From: Chlorops oryzae
Lineage: Eukaryota > Arthropoda > Insecta > Diptera > Chloropidae
Direction: 5' to 3'
DNA: 64,000 nucleotides
Assembly: GCA_020466095.1 (NCBI GenBank)
Contig: CM035808.1
Span: 55,390,073-55,454,072 of the forward strand
Below, one piece after another: positions 42,166-53,863 of the stretch (positions within the stretch are counted from its first letter, which is position 1; each line of letters begins with the position of its first letter). Under the pieces are notes generated by a model, which did not search any database, had not been told where the DNA came from, and saw only the letters and a program-made list of their open reading frames with translations. The translations under genes were made by a program, and so were the position numbers.

Positions 42166-43900
42166 GGTCCCCAGTTCCCCAAGGAATGAAAAACTCCATA
42201 TAAAAAAAAGCCAAAGAAATGCTTACGAAATATTTCTTCAAGAAATTTTCTGCATGCAGTCCCCAGTTCGGCAAAAAAGTGGTACATATTTTAATACGTT
42301 TTTTTGACATACAATGTGCACGGTAACCCAGGCTAACAGCAGAAATAATTGCAAATGAATTGTTTCTTGGAGAAATTTTAACAAGTGATGTAGGTCAGTT
42401 GTGATTATATAGAAATAGTGCATCCATTTTTCGGGTTTTTTTTAGAAAAACATGGAGAAAAACGCCAAAAAAACCTAGAACTCCATATCATTTCTGAAAT
42501 AAAGAGTAAATGCAATATATTTACACACGTTACATTGCAAACAATAACTTCTTAATGCTTACAAATTGTTATCCATTTTCCTTTTTGGTTTTTCCTTTGT
42601 TTTATACGTATGCGCGCGCTTTTTATTCTGAGCGTTTATAATCGCGCCTTTTTAATTTCTGTATTTCGTTTCACTTTTTGGACACATGTGACATATGACA
42701 TATTGCCTCTGTTGCACTAAAAATTTCTGTAGTACTACAATTTTTCCTCGGAGAAATAAATAGAACATTTCTGCTGACATTCCTTAAGGCTGGTCTCCAG
42801 TTCGGTAAGGAATGTATAATCAAAATTGGTACTTTTTTGGTAGCTATCGTTAGGAGTTTTGTAAAAAAATCGAGAACACCAGGGACGAAAATCGCAGTAG
42901 ATTTTAAGCTTTTCGCAGTGTCGCAGTAGATGTCAAATATTTCAAAAAAACGCAGTAGATCTACTGCAATTGCAGTAAAGTTTCAACCCTGCCTAGCGTG
43001 TTGCACTCATCGATTAGGTCGGTGAATCGATGTAAATCGAACCTCCCCAGTCTAGTTCGTAAAGAAAAAGATTAAAATCGGGTGGGCGAGTGTATATTGT
43101 TTAAGAAAATTGGAAATTGCATGAAATACAAATAAATAACGCTGAAAACTTAGTCTCAAGGATAATTTTTCTGAAAACTTGATTAAATAACGTGGAAATA
43201 TATCCGAGAATCTAATTCTGTTGCAAAGGCGTGTGTATATATGTAAAAACGTCTAAAAAATGTGTATCAATTGAAAAGTGGGTGAATTTGTACGAATCGA
43301 TAAAGGATTTTTGAGTGAGCAACTTTGGTACTTGGTGATGAAAAATAAAAATGAGTTTGAATTCATAAACAATTAAAACCACTTTCATATTCATTGAAAA
43401 TATATGGAAAAATGATTTTACCGGGAAAATTATACGTTTTCCTCGCGTTACTCTCAACTCTATGTAAGTGAAAATTCTATTTTCCCTTGTAACACGTAAT
43501 GCCACATATAGCAGAAAAATTATTGAGTTATTCAAGCCTACAAATCTAAAGGACGTGCGCACAGGTTTTTTATTAATGGAGTATATTTCTTTGTTCAAAT
43601 TCATTGTTTGATACGTATGCTTCTGTTTGATTGAATAGCAAAATAGGCGCATCAATCCTAATTCATTTTCATAGAACGAACTGGATTCATACATATTTAC
43701 ATACTTACATTAAAAAAGTGCTGAAAGTAGAATGAGCTTCAAGGACTATAGGGGATCGAGAGCAAAAGCTTCCCGAAAATTAAATGTTTTGCATTTACCT
43801 AAACAGCAAAACAACTAAAGTTGAAATCGGCTTCGGGGGCAGAATCACTATGCTTATAGTGCTATACCCTTTGGTACATTTTTTTTTTTCGTTTGGTACA
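42166..43900. other. AT-rich region, no gene
   Basis: Contains two direct copies of TTAAGGCTGGTC(C/T)CCAGTTC (42160 and 42783), about 620 bp apart, each followed by AAGGAATG. The TTA plus AGGCTGG start resembles PIF/Harbinger-type MITE ends, but no inverted partner was found. A GCAGTAGAT(C/T) triplet of motifs lies near 42893-42975. No coding frame is recognised. Confidence 0.4.
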
Positions 43901-43920
43901 ATGGTACGTAAATTTGAACC

Positions 43921-44195
43921 CAGCCGGAAATTTCACTACTTCTGCAGTACTTCAAAAGTGGTGAAAATTCATACTGCGACTACTGGCAAAAATTTATTTT
44001 TACATTCATAAAATTGCTCTTAATTTTCCATATTTTGAACATTTACAAATAAAATCTATCAACTGATAGATTTTTTCGAAAATTACGTCTGGCAGACCAA
44101 AAACATCTATCAGTCTGTTTACATTCGCAGCCGGAAATTTCACTACTTCTGCAGTACTTCAAAAGTGGTGAAAATTCATACTGCGACTACTGGCA
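43921..44195. repeat. 68-bp exact direct repeat, 207 bp apart
   Basis: 43921-43988 and 44128-44195 (CAGCCGGAAATTTCACTACT ... CTACTGGCA) look identical. The intervening 139 bp hold no recognised element. Confidence 0.8.
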
Positions 44196-44652
44196 TTACT
44201 AACCCTTACTTCTAATGAATATTGTTAGGAGATGACCGCTATTTTTAGTACTTCAAAAATCATGTGTTATTCATTAGGTAAAGGAGTGATGACCCCGGTC
44301 CGCATGAAAACTTCATTTGGGAAAAGAGCACGTGCTGGTTGGCTAGAAAAGGATCCAACGTGTATGATTATTTCATTTGAAAATAGAGTATATCTACTAA
44401 TACCAATGAGAATTTCATATGAAAGAGATGTGATGTTAATGCGAATGAAAATTTCATTAAAAAAGGGTATATGCTCCGGAGACCTGGGAGGGAAAGAAAA
44501 AAAACTTATTAATTTTCAAATTAATAAAATGTAAGCTTACAGTATTAATCAACAATAGCACAAGTGACTTAAACTTTATCACAAAAGTAAATGTTTTTTC
44601 ATTTCTATAGTTTGGGTTCGACTTATTAGTCTCTTTAAAACTATTTGTATAC

Positions 44653-45135
44653 AGTCGAACCTCTGTGAAGTTAGCACCCCAACATTAAAAATTTTTAAAT
44701 TTATCAATTGGAATCGATTGACCATCGTTTGACCACTATTGCCCACTAAAAATTTTCGTTTGCCCACCTTTAAAACGAAAGTTATTGACGAACAACTTTT
44801 CGGGGGCGAAACTTAATCTGGACCCCGCTAACAAAGAGCTGTGAGAAGTTGGCCCAAAATTTTTTAAATAGTTTTTTTCATAAAAACTTAGGTGAATGAC
44901 CATTTTTTGACCACTTTTGACCACCCCTTAACTTTTTTTGACCACCCCTAGAAATCGAGATTTTTTAGTTTTACCCCAAATCACTCGAAGTAAGCAGAAA
45001 CTTTCGCCATCCCTATAGTACCCTATACAAAGTTATGTTTTTAATTTGAAAGTTTTTCGTCAATAACTTTCGTTTTAAAGGTGGGCAAACGAAAATTTTT
45101 GGTGGACAATGTTATTTGGACGATTAGAAACAATG
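44653..45135. mobile_element. Inverted-repeat element with pogo-like left end
   Basis: 44709-44800 and 45047-45135 are about 90-bp inverted repeats; the inner 60 bp (TTTTCGTTTGCCCACCTTTA and flanks) are almost perfect. The sequence TA followed by CAGTCGAACCTCTGTGAAGT at 44651 looks like a pogo/Tigger terminal repeat. The inner CCGCTAACAAAGAGCTGTGA near 44826 is a partial inverse of it. No clean right end was found, so boundaries are uncertain. Confidence 0.4.
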
Positions 45136-45825
45136 GTCAATCGTGAGAAATGTGTTTCAATGAAATTTGCTCGGTCAGATGCGTTTTTTCCAATATCGGG
45201 GGCTAGTGTGAAGTTAGTTAGTGAGTTGATTTCATTCGCATTGTCACGAAATGACACAAAAATATCTTTCTCTGCCTTTTGGATAATAGCCCTATCTACA
45301 GTTTTATCTGTTTTCCTCCCACAAAGCTCCTTCTTCTTGTTTCAGTCAACCAGATATATGTTCTTTATGAAGGATTTAGTGGATTTATAAGCCAGTTTTC
45401 GTGATCGGTTTACATTTGGGCAATTTCAGTAGACTTTTAGTTATCAATAAGTGATGTGGAAAAGTTTCGCCTTTTCTCTGTCATACAATCAGTTACAGAT
45501 ATAATTTTATTTTCCAATATGTTTGAAAACCAGTTAAATACAAAAATTTACCAAAAGAAACAAATTTGGGAATAAGGAAAAAATTTCAAGGCTATTTTAA
45601 GTAGGTTGTGCTATTTTACTGTGCAAGCAAAAACATACTAATTTAACAAAAAAATAATTTACAAAAACAATGCAACGTGATACCGGTAAAAAATCTAGTT
45701 TCATCAGAAGCTAGATGTTCCAAAACTACAGTGGATAACGAAAAGGTTGCAACTATTACGTTTTATGCAGCAAAAATTTCAAAAATAAAATCAACTTCCA
45801 CTTTGTGCTATTTCCGTGATCATGG
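45136..45825. other. AT-rich spacer, no gene
   Basis: No recognised feature. It ends in the left TSD of the large foldback. Confidence 0.4.
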
Positions 45826-45833
45826 CTGTATAT

Positions 45834-48800
45834 TAGACTGTTTCTTATTTTGAAAAATTTGATCGATTTCAAACCGCCGGGCGGAAAATGTTTCCATTTG
45901 GCATAAAACTGACTGGTTTCAAATTTGGCGCTGATCGGAGGTGGTTTGATGGGCGCGCTAGGGCTCTGAAATATGAAAAAAAATTTGTATGGGAATTAGC
46001 GTGGCCATCCGCAGATTATGATTATTTTTTTCGATTTGGATTCTGCGGGAAACGGTCTAGAAATTTGACTTTGTAGAGAATAGATTCACCTTTCTTTTAA
46101 GACATAAAACAACAAATTCGGTTTATATTGGGCCGACCTGGGACGTCTTAAAGTCAAAATTTTGAGGGTTTTAAAAGATACATCCGCTTTGAAAGCCCTT
46201 GGTTGCCGCCGGAAAAAGAATTAACATATTTGCTAAGCATTTTCGAAAAATATACAAAATTAGCCTTCAAACGAGTCTAGTTTAATAACTCTTTGTTATG
46301 TTTTAATTATCTGTAAAAATTACTACCATTTTTGTAAAACTGAATTTTGGATTCCTCCTTTTAACAGGTCGAAAAATGGGTATGGTATCAAAAAATTAAA
46401 TTTTCGATTTTGGTGCCGAAGACCACAAAGTATACCAACATTTTTGAGACTATAATAATTAAAATCCGTTAACGTTATCTGTTCATAATTTTATAATTAA
46501 AACGAAAAAAAAAATTTCTTATTACTTTATATGCAACAAATGGTAAAATACGCATAAAACAGACAAGTGGCAGCGCCGACGAAACTGTCAACAGCTTTTC
46601 ACTAAACTAGATTGCATTGTTACACGGCAAAAGACTTATTTTCCTCAATACAATATTTCTCGTAAAAAGTTTTTTTTTTTAAAATAAGAGATGAATCTTT
46701 GTATAAAATGATTATTTTATGTTTAATCTCACTCATATTTATTTTTGCTCGACGACAGCAAAACGTAAACAGATTGCGTCATATGGATTGATATGGCGTC
46801 CGCAAGAGGGACCACTAAGGGCAGTTTCCTACCCCTGAATAAAGACTGATTGTGCAAATTTCGATAAAATTTAAGTTTTTGTATTGTCTCACAAATTAGT
46901 TTTTCCATCACATTTTTACCCGTGCTCGACATATACATAAATTTAAAACTCTAATTGCACGGTTTAACACAGTTGCAAATTTCTCATTACCCTGATCAAA
47001 TTCCTGCGCACGCCTTTATTAATTTCAATGCGCACAGCTGTTTTGTTGGTTTCATCAGCGTTGCCACTTATCGGTTTTCTGCGTATTTAACAAATTGTTG
47101 CATATAAGGTAGTACAATTTTTTTGCGTTTTAATTGTAAAATTATGAATAGATAACGTTAACGGATTTTAATGATTAATGTCTTAAAAATTTGGGCAAAC
47201 ATTGTGGTCTTCGGCATTTAAATCGAAAATTTAATTTTTTTATACCATACCCATTTTTCGATCTGTTAGAAGGCGGAACCCAAAATTCAGTTTATAAAAA
47301 AAATTCACAAATATTACATATTATTAAAATGTAGCAAGAAGTTATTAAATACTCTTCATACTAGGCTTGTTTGAAGGCTTATTTTATATATTTTTCCAAT
47401 ATGCATAGCAAATATGTTAATTCTTTTTCCGGCGGCAGCCAAGAGCTTCCAAGCGCACGGTGTGCTTGAAAAATTTTAAATGGAATTTTGGAAGACGTAA
47501 AAATTGTTTGATGCACACTATAGTTTTCTTTATTTTGATGAATTCTGGTAAGTTTTAAAAAAAATCTGTGGAGCCGTTTTTTTTTTTTTTTTGTGATTTT
47601 CAAAATTTTGTATGAAAAATTGTAAATTATGCCAGATTTCACCATTAGATTTTCAAAATAATACCAATGAAAGATAATTTCTTTGAATAATAAAAAGCAA
47701 ATGTATTAACGGAATTACTATAAGTATATAGCGCTCACCTCCCCTTGCATTCCTCCCCCTCTTAGCAAGATATTGCTTCCAGCCCCTCACTGTGCATCAT
47801 AACTGACTGCAATCATGCGTGAAATCTAAAATTATTATATAATTTTATATTCATATATGCCTATACATATATGTATATATACATATATATTATATTGTTA
47901 GTATATATTTATATGGCAAGTCCTCGTTTACACGTAGGAAGCAATGTTTCGAGAACATTTGAAGTTATCTTTTGTTGTTTCGTTAAACACTTCTTTGGTT
48001 ATATCGAAAAAAAACCACAACCTTTTGCCGACATAGTCAACAGAAGATCCTCTCTTTTTCCTGTAGATCACCACTACCTATTTCTTAAGTCTAAACGCGC
48101 ACTAAGTAATTGAGTTGGCCTTCATTTGCAGTATTACGAATGATATGTAGATATTACATACAATGGTGTAGCGAGCTTTGACGGAGCTTGGGGAAAATAA
48201 ACATTGCCGACCCTAACGACCATACTTCCATTCTAGATTAACTTAATTAAGACTCATATTTTAGTTTAAATATTCTTGTCAAAATTAAATATACGACGCG
48301 TTTACTTATTCTTTTCATTTAGTAGTGAAACGATCATTTGAATTACTTTGCTTCCATTGCAAAGGATTCCAACACAACTACTGCAAATGAAGGCCAACTC
48401 AATTACTTAGTGCGCGTTTAGACTTAAGAAATAGGTAGTGGTGATCTACAGGAAAAAGAGAGGATCTTCTGTTGGCTATGTCGGCAAAAGGTTGTGGTTT
48501 TTTTTCGATATAACCAAAGAAGTGTTTAACGAAACAACAAAAGATAACTTCAAATGTTCTCGAAACATTGCTTCCTACGTGTAAACGAGGACTTGCCATA
48601 TAAATATATACTAACAATATAATATATATGTATATATACATATATGTATAGGCATATATGAATATAAATTATATAATAATTTTAGATTTCACGCATGATT
48701 GCAGTCAGTTATGATGCACAGTGAGGGGCTGGAAGCAATATCTTGCTAAGAGGGGGAGGAATGCAAGGGGAGGTGAGCGCTATATACTTATAGTAATTCC

Positions 48801-49409
48801 GTTAATACATTTGCTTTTTATTATTCAAAGAAATTATCTTTCATTGGTATTATTTTGAAAATCTAATGGTGAAATCTGGCATAATTTACAATTTTTCATA
48901 CAAAATTTTGAAAATCTCAAAAAAAAACAAAAACGGCTCCACAGATTTTTTTAAAACTTACCAGAATTCATCAAAATAAAGAAAACTATAGTGTGCATCA
49001 AAAAATTTTTACGTCTTCCAAAATTCCATTTAAAATTTTTCAAGCACACCGTGAGCGGATGTATCTTTTAAAACCCTCAAAATTTTGACTTTAAGACGTC
49101 CCAGGTCGGCCCAATACAAACCGATTTTGTTGTTTTATGTCTTAAAAGAAAGGTGAATCTATTCTCTAAAAAGTCAAATTTCTAGACCGTTTCCCGCAGA
49201 ATCCAAATCAAAAAAAAAAAATCATAAGCCACGGATGGCCACACTAATTCCCATAAACATTTTTTTTCATATTTCAGAGCTCTAGCGCGCCCATCAAATC
49301 ACCTCCCGTCGGCGCCAAATTTGAAACCAGTCAGTTTTATGCCAAATGGAAACATTTTCCGCCCGGCGGTTTGAAATCGATCAAAATTTTCAAAATAAGA
49401 AACAGTCTA
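45834..49409. mobile_element. 3.6-kb foldback element with 8-bp TSD
   Basis: The ends are TAGACTGTTTCTTATTTTGA (45834) and its complement ending at 49409. Both sides are flanked by CTGTATAT (45826-45833, 49410-49417), an 8-bp TSD of the size seen for hAT and P-type transposases. The arms are about 1.03 kb: outer part 45834-46188 against about 49053-49409, inner part about 47456-48130 against about 48375-49052. The loop is about 245 bp. The left arm is interrupted by a second foldback (46189-47455). Mirror-image 80-aa frames at 47871-48113 and 48399-48641 are arm shadows. No transposase is encoded. Confidence 0.88.
46189..47455. mobile_element. Foldback element nested in the left arm
   Basis: The insertion point is exact because the right arm reads CCGCTCACGG uninterrupted where the left arm has CCGCT, 1.27 kb, then CACGG. 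Its ends are inverted repeats (GGTTGCCGCCGGAAAAAGAA on the left, with a complement near 47440) and the inverted homology runs for hundreds of bp inward (GAAAAATGGGTATGGTAT near 46373, complement near 47250). Non-coding. Confidence 0.75.
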
Positions 49410-49579
49410 CTGTATATATAATATTTAAAAAACAAGTAAAGAAGTTTACATCGGCTAAGCCGACTGCACACATACATTTTCCTCAGTCTAAAATATGTTA
49501 AAATAATTACCTTAACAAAAATTCCTGCCGTTTTCGTTGTTCTAGCTTCGATATCTAGCTACACCTTATCTGTGCTTCG

Positions 49580-51725
49580 ATCTAGCTTCACAAACTCGAA
49601 GTTATTATTAAGTACAACATTTTTGCGAATGGTGGGCATGGTCAAATTTAAATAGAAAGAGGACAATATATGTAGCTGCGAAATACTCAATTCAAAATAG
49701 TGAAAATCAAATTTTTGCGAATTTCGCGAATGGTAATCATGGTCAAATATTAACCGTTAGAGGACATTCTGTTTAGCTGCGAAATACTCAATTCGAAAAA
49801 GTGAAAATCAAATTTTTGCGAATTTTGCGAATGGTGGTCATGGTCAAATATTAACCGTTAGAGGACATTTTGTTTAGCTGCGAAATACTCAATTCAAAAT
49901 AGTGAAAATCAAATTTTTGCGAATTTCGCGAATGGTAATCATGGTCAAATATTAACCGTTTGAGGACATTTTGTTTAGCTGCGAAATACTCAATGCAAAA
50001 TAGTGAAAATCAAATTTTTGCGAATTTCGCGAATGGTAATCATGGTCAAATATTAACCGTTAGAGGGTATTATATCTAGCTGCGAAATACTCAATTCGAA
50101 AAAGTGAAAATCAAATTTTTGCGAATTTTGCGAATGGTGGTCATGGTCAAATTTTAACCGTTAGAGGACATTTTGTTTAGCTGCGAAATACTCAATTCAA
50201 AATAGTGAAAATCAAATTTTTGCGAATTTCGCGAATGGTAATCATGGTCAAATATTAACCGTTAGAGGACATTCTGTTTAGCTGCGAAATACTCAATTCG
50301 AAAAAGTGAAAATCAAATTTTTGCGAATTTTGCGAATGGTGGTCATGGTCAAATATTAACCGTTAGAGGACATTTTGTTTAGCTGCGAAATACTCAATTC
50401 AAAATAGTGAAAATCAAATTTTTGCGAATTTCGCGAATGGTAATCATGGTCAAATATTAACCGTTAGAGGACATTTTGTTTAGCTGCGAAATACTCAATT
50501 CGAAAAAGTGAAAATCAAATTTTTGCGAATTTTGCGAATGGTGGTCATGGTCAAATTTTAACCGTTAGAGGACATTTTGTTTAGCTGCGAAATACTCAAT
50601 TCGAAAAAGTGAAAATCAAATTTTTGTGAAATTCGCGAATGGTGGTCATGGTCAAATTTTAACCGTTAGAGGGTATTATATCTAGCTGCGAAATACTCAA
50701 TTCAAAATAGTGAAAATCAAATTTTTGCGAAATTCGCGAATGGTGGGCATGGTCAAATTTAAATAGAAAGAGGACAATATATGTAGCTGCGAAATACTCA
50801 ATTCAAAATAGTGAAAATCAAATTTTTGCGAATTTCGCGAATGGTAATCATGGTCAAATATTAACCGTTAGAGGACATTCTGTTTAGCTGCGAAATACTC
50901 AATTCGAAAAAGTGAAAATCAAAATTTTTGCGAATTTCGCGAATGGTAATCATGGTCAAATATTAACCGTTAGAGGGTATTATATCTAGCTGCGAAATAC
51001 TCAATTCGAAAAAGTGAAAATCAAATTTTTGCGAATTTTGCGAATGGTGGTCATGGTCAAATTTTAACCGTTAGAGGACATTTTGTTTAGCTGCGAAATA
51101 CTCAATTCAAAATAGTGAAAATCAAATTTTTGCGAATTTCGCGAATGGTAATCATGGTCAAATATTAACCGTTAGAGGACATTCTGTTTAGCTGCGAAAT
51201 ACTCAATTCGAAAAAGTGAAAATCAAATTTTTGCGAATTTCGCGAATGGTAATCATGGTCAAATATTAACCGTTTGAGGACATTTTGTTTAGCTGCGAAA
51301 TACTCAATTCGAAAAAGTGAAAATCAAATTTTTGCGAATTTTGCGAATGGTGGTCATGGTCAAATTTTAACCGTTAGAGGACATTTTGTTTAGCTGCGAA
51401 ATACTCAATTCGAAAAAGTGAAAATCAAATTTTTGCGAATTTTGCGAATGGTGGTCATGGTCAAATTTTAACCGTTAGAGGACATTTTGTTTAGCTGCGA
51501 AATACTCAATTCAAAATAGTGAAAATCAAATTTTTGCGAAATTCGCGAATGGTGGTCATGGTCAAATTTTAACCGTTAGAGGGTATTATATCTAGCTGCG
51601 AAATACTCAATTCAAAATAGTGAAAATCAAATTTTTGCGAATTTGGCGAATGGTGGTCATGGTCAAATTTTAACCGTTAGAGGGTATTATATCTAGCTGC
51701 GAAATACTCAAATCAAAATAGTGGA
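49580..51725. repeat. 101-bp tandem repeat array, about 21 units
   Basis: GAAATACTCAATTC recurs at 49680, 49781, 49882, 49983 and so on to about 51701, a 101-bp period. Units fall into variant types by three positions: CAAAATAG or CGAAAAAG; TTTCGCGAATGGTAAT or TTTTGCGAATGGTGGT; and GAGGACATTTTG or GAGGGTATTATA. A rare variant (AAATAGAAAGAGGACAATAT) occurs at about 49649 and again 1111 bp (11 units) later. Non-coding. Confidence 0.95.
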
Positions 51726-52120
51726 AATCAAATTTCAAATCAGAAGTAGCAAAAAAAAAAAATCATTTTTGTATACAGATATGAGAATAAGAGAAAGAGT
51801 GTTTTTTCTAATGTGTACGATGATGACCATAGTTATAGCGATCTCCCAATTTTGTTTCAGCGAATGCTTAAGTCTACATAGTAGCTATACACACACCAAA
51901 TTTCAATAAGCTGGGATGTATAGTAAAAAAGTTATCCACGAAAAACGATAAAAATCGTGATTTTTGAAACTTCTGAACCACTTCCCACGACCCAAGAAGG
52001 GACTACGAAAAAAATTTGTATGCAGTTTTTCGGACATATGCCTGGTTCAAGTCCATGCCATATTTCAATATGATATCTTTCATGGCTTAGGAGTAAATTA
52101 CGAAAAACTAAAGTGTGACC

Positions 52121-52162
<42 letters not shown>

Positions 52163-52174
52163 AGACAGACAGAC
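52121..52174. repeat. (GACA)n microsatellite
   Basis: About 13 tetranucleotide units with one interruption (GAAGACA). On the minus strand it is (GTCT)n, the internal microsatellite expected in DINE-1-like elements. Confidence 0.95.
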
Positions 52175-52390
52175 ATGGCTAGATCGACTCCTCTTGTCAC
52201 CCTGATCAAGAATATATATATATATATGTCTATATATATCGCGACTCCTTTGGTATGTTACATACTCCGTGCCCAACTTAATATACCCTTTCCTTCGGAA
52301 AAGGTATAAAAAGAATTCAATAATAAAGAAAATAGAAAAGCGTTTAAATTCATTAACGCAAAAAGAAAAATATACATAGATACATGAAGC

Positions 52391-53013
52391 TTATGTGAAT
52401 ATTAAAAGCTGCATTTTTAAACTTTTGGGTCCTTTGATGTTTTTGAAGTATTTGTGTTTCTGCAATTTTAAGGCAGTCCGCAAATCTGATATGAAATCAA
52501 TTTCGGTGAGTCCTTCATTTTGTACAGCTTCTAAAAGTTGCGATTTTATTAGGTAGTATGTGTAATACTTTCTGAACATTCCATTAAGTAAAGTTCCATA
52601 TTCCTTAAAAGGCCGTTTACCATGGTTTCCTTCGTAGTTGTGTTCTTATAATAATGGAAACATCAACTACGCGTTGTAGGTTTTTTTATTCCACCCGGCC
52701 CTAAGAAGTTTCGAAGAGTTGTTATCTGTGTATAAAACAAGTGAAATTTTTATTAAGGCTGTAACCAGTTATTAATATATGAATAGAAATGTATATAAAA
52801 ACGAATAGTGTAAAATAATGTAAGTTAGAATTACAATTTTTAAACATACATTTAAGTTTTCGTCCTGCTGCATTTGGTTGTTGACGTCATTAAGGCATTG
52901 AATACTTTTGATTGGGAACGTTATGAGATCATTACTGTTAGTTCTCTTCTTTAACATTTGATGAAGAATTGCTAACATTTCAACCTGTTTTTTCATAATA
53001 TTTTCCAAGGTTC
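52391..53013 (-). pseudogene. DUF4806-like gene remnant, two exons
   Basis: Exon 52850-53013 follows a CACACAG acceptor and encodes ...VEMLAILHQMLKKRTNSNDL then FPIKSIQCLNDVNNQM, ending at a GTATGT donor. Exon 52391-52725 follows an ACACAG acceptor and continues in frame with ITTLRNFLGPGGIKKPTT, then (after shifts) NYEGNHGKRPFKEYGTLLNG and a C-terminal helix region ending at TAA. The LP/FPIK-loop, the LG.GG stretch and the N(Y/W)EGxxGKRPFK block resemble the DUF4806 domain, whose function is unknown. Two small frameshifts near 52645-52670 break the second exon. Transposon material lies 14 bp upstream of the first exon. It could be a decayed host gene or a TE-captured one. Confidence 0.45.
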
Positions 53014-53063
53014 CTGTGTGATATATGAGGAGCTTAGGAACAAAAGGTGACATTTACACTTTT

Positions 53064-53749
53064 TTCACTTGGATTTTTTAATTTTATACGACTCAAAAGG
53101 TTGAATTTTATCATTATCCGCAAAGATAAAGTTAAAAAAGTTGCTTGTTTTGTAGAAAAATTAACCTGGAAAGCAGCTTCTGGATCAAAAAGTAAAATTT
53201 TTTTATTTGGTTACGACTTCAATATCAAAAAGTGTCATTTTCTTAGTAATTATACACAACGTTGTTAAAATCGGATCAAAACAGATACATATGCTCGTAA
53301 AAATTTTTTATTTGCAATATTTGTTTTTTTATTGATTAAACGAATATTGGTACTTATATCGAATCAATTTCAAAAACGACAAAATGTAGTAACAATGAAT
53401 CTATTGTCATATTTGACGTTTTACCTGCCTAAATACGGAGAATAGTTTTGCAAAGTAGAGCTATTTAATTTGTAAAGGAAATTGAAAAAAAATAGATAAA
53501 GGAGAATTATACGTGAAAACAATAAACCAAGGGTCACGTAAAAAGCAAACGAAAGAACGAAATAAACAAGAAGTGCAAAACAAGATGTAAGTAACTTCAA
53601 AATCACTAAGAGTTTAATTTAAAGCATTATGCGTTGTTAAATTATGATTTATTTCCAATAGTTCTATATTATTGCTCATTTATTCTTGTTTCAGATACAA
53701 GGACAAAGACCCCTTATGTTTTAATTTTTCCGTCCCTTGTCTTCACAAT
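53064..53749. other. Non-coding left part of the TIR element
   Basis: AT-rich sequence between the left TIR and the LINE tail, with AAAAAGTGTCATTTTC near 53230 as a subterminal motif. No gene. Confidence 0.4.
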
Positions 53750-53863
53750 TTTAATGTGTATGTATGTATGTATGTATGTATATATATATATTTAGCTTCA
53801 AGCTATTAATTAACATTGTTAGGTTATGTACAGAAGTATACAAGTGTTGTGTACTAAAAGAAC

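Larger units (their letters stand above)
49430..52308 (-). mobile_element. DINE-1/Helentron-like non-autonomous element with satellite core
   Basis: Left end: AACAAGTAAAGAAGTTTACA followed by a short hairpin TCGGCTAAGCCGA, a motif common at DINE-1-like ends in flies. Right end, read on the minus strand: TACCTTTTCCGAAGGAAAGG, then TATTCTTGATCAGG, then GAGTCGATCTAGCCATGTCT and a (GTCT)n microsatellite, the block order known from INE-1/DINE-1 elements. The middle is the 101-bp tandem array. No Rep/helicase is encoded. Orientation and exact ends are inferred. Confidence 0.6.

Noticed and set aside
45888..46076. 62-aa frame in the left foldback arm
   Set aside because: Its inverted partner near 49200-49370 is not conserved as a protein; it is arm DNA.
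47871..48641. Pair of nearly identical 80-aa frames on opposite strands
   Set aside because: They are mirror images in the two arms of the foldback at 45834-49409. AT-rich start, no family resemblance, no splice or start context.
49580..51725. Regular repeat array that could suggest CRISPR
   Set aside because: Units of 101 bp abut with no unique spacers, and the context is an animal genome. It is a satellite.
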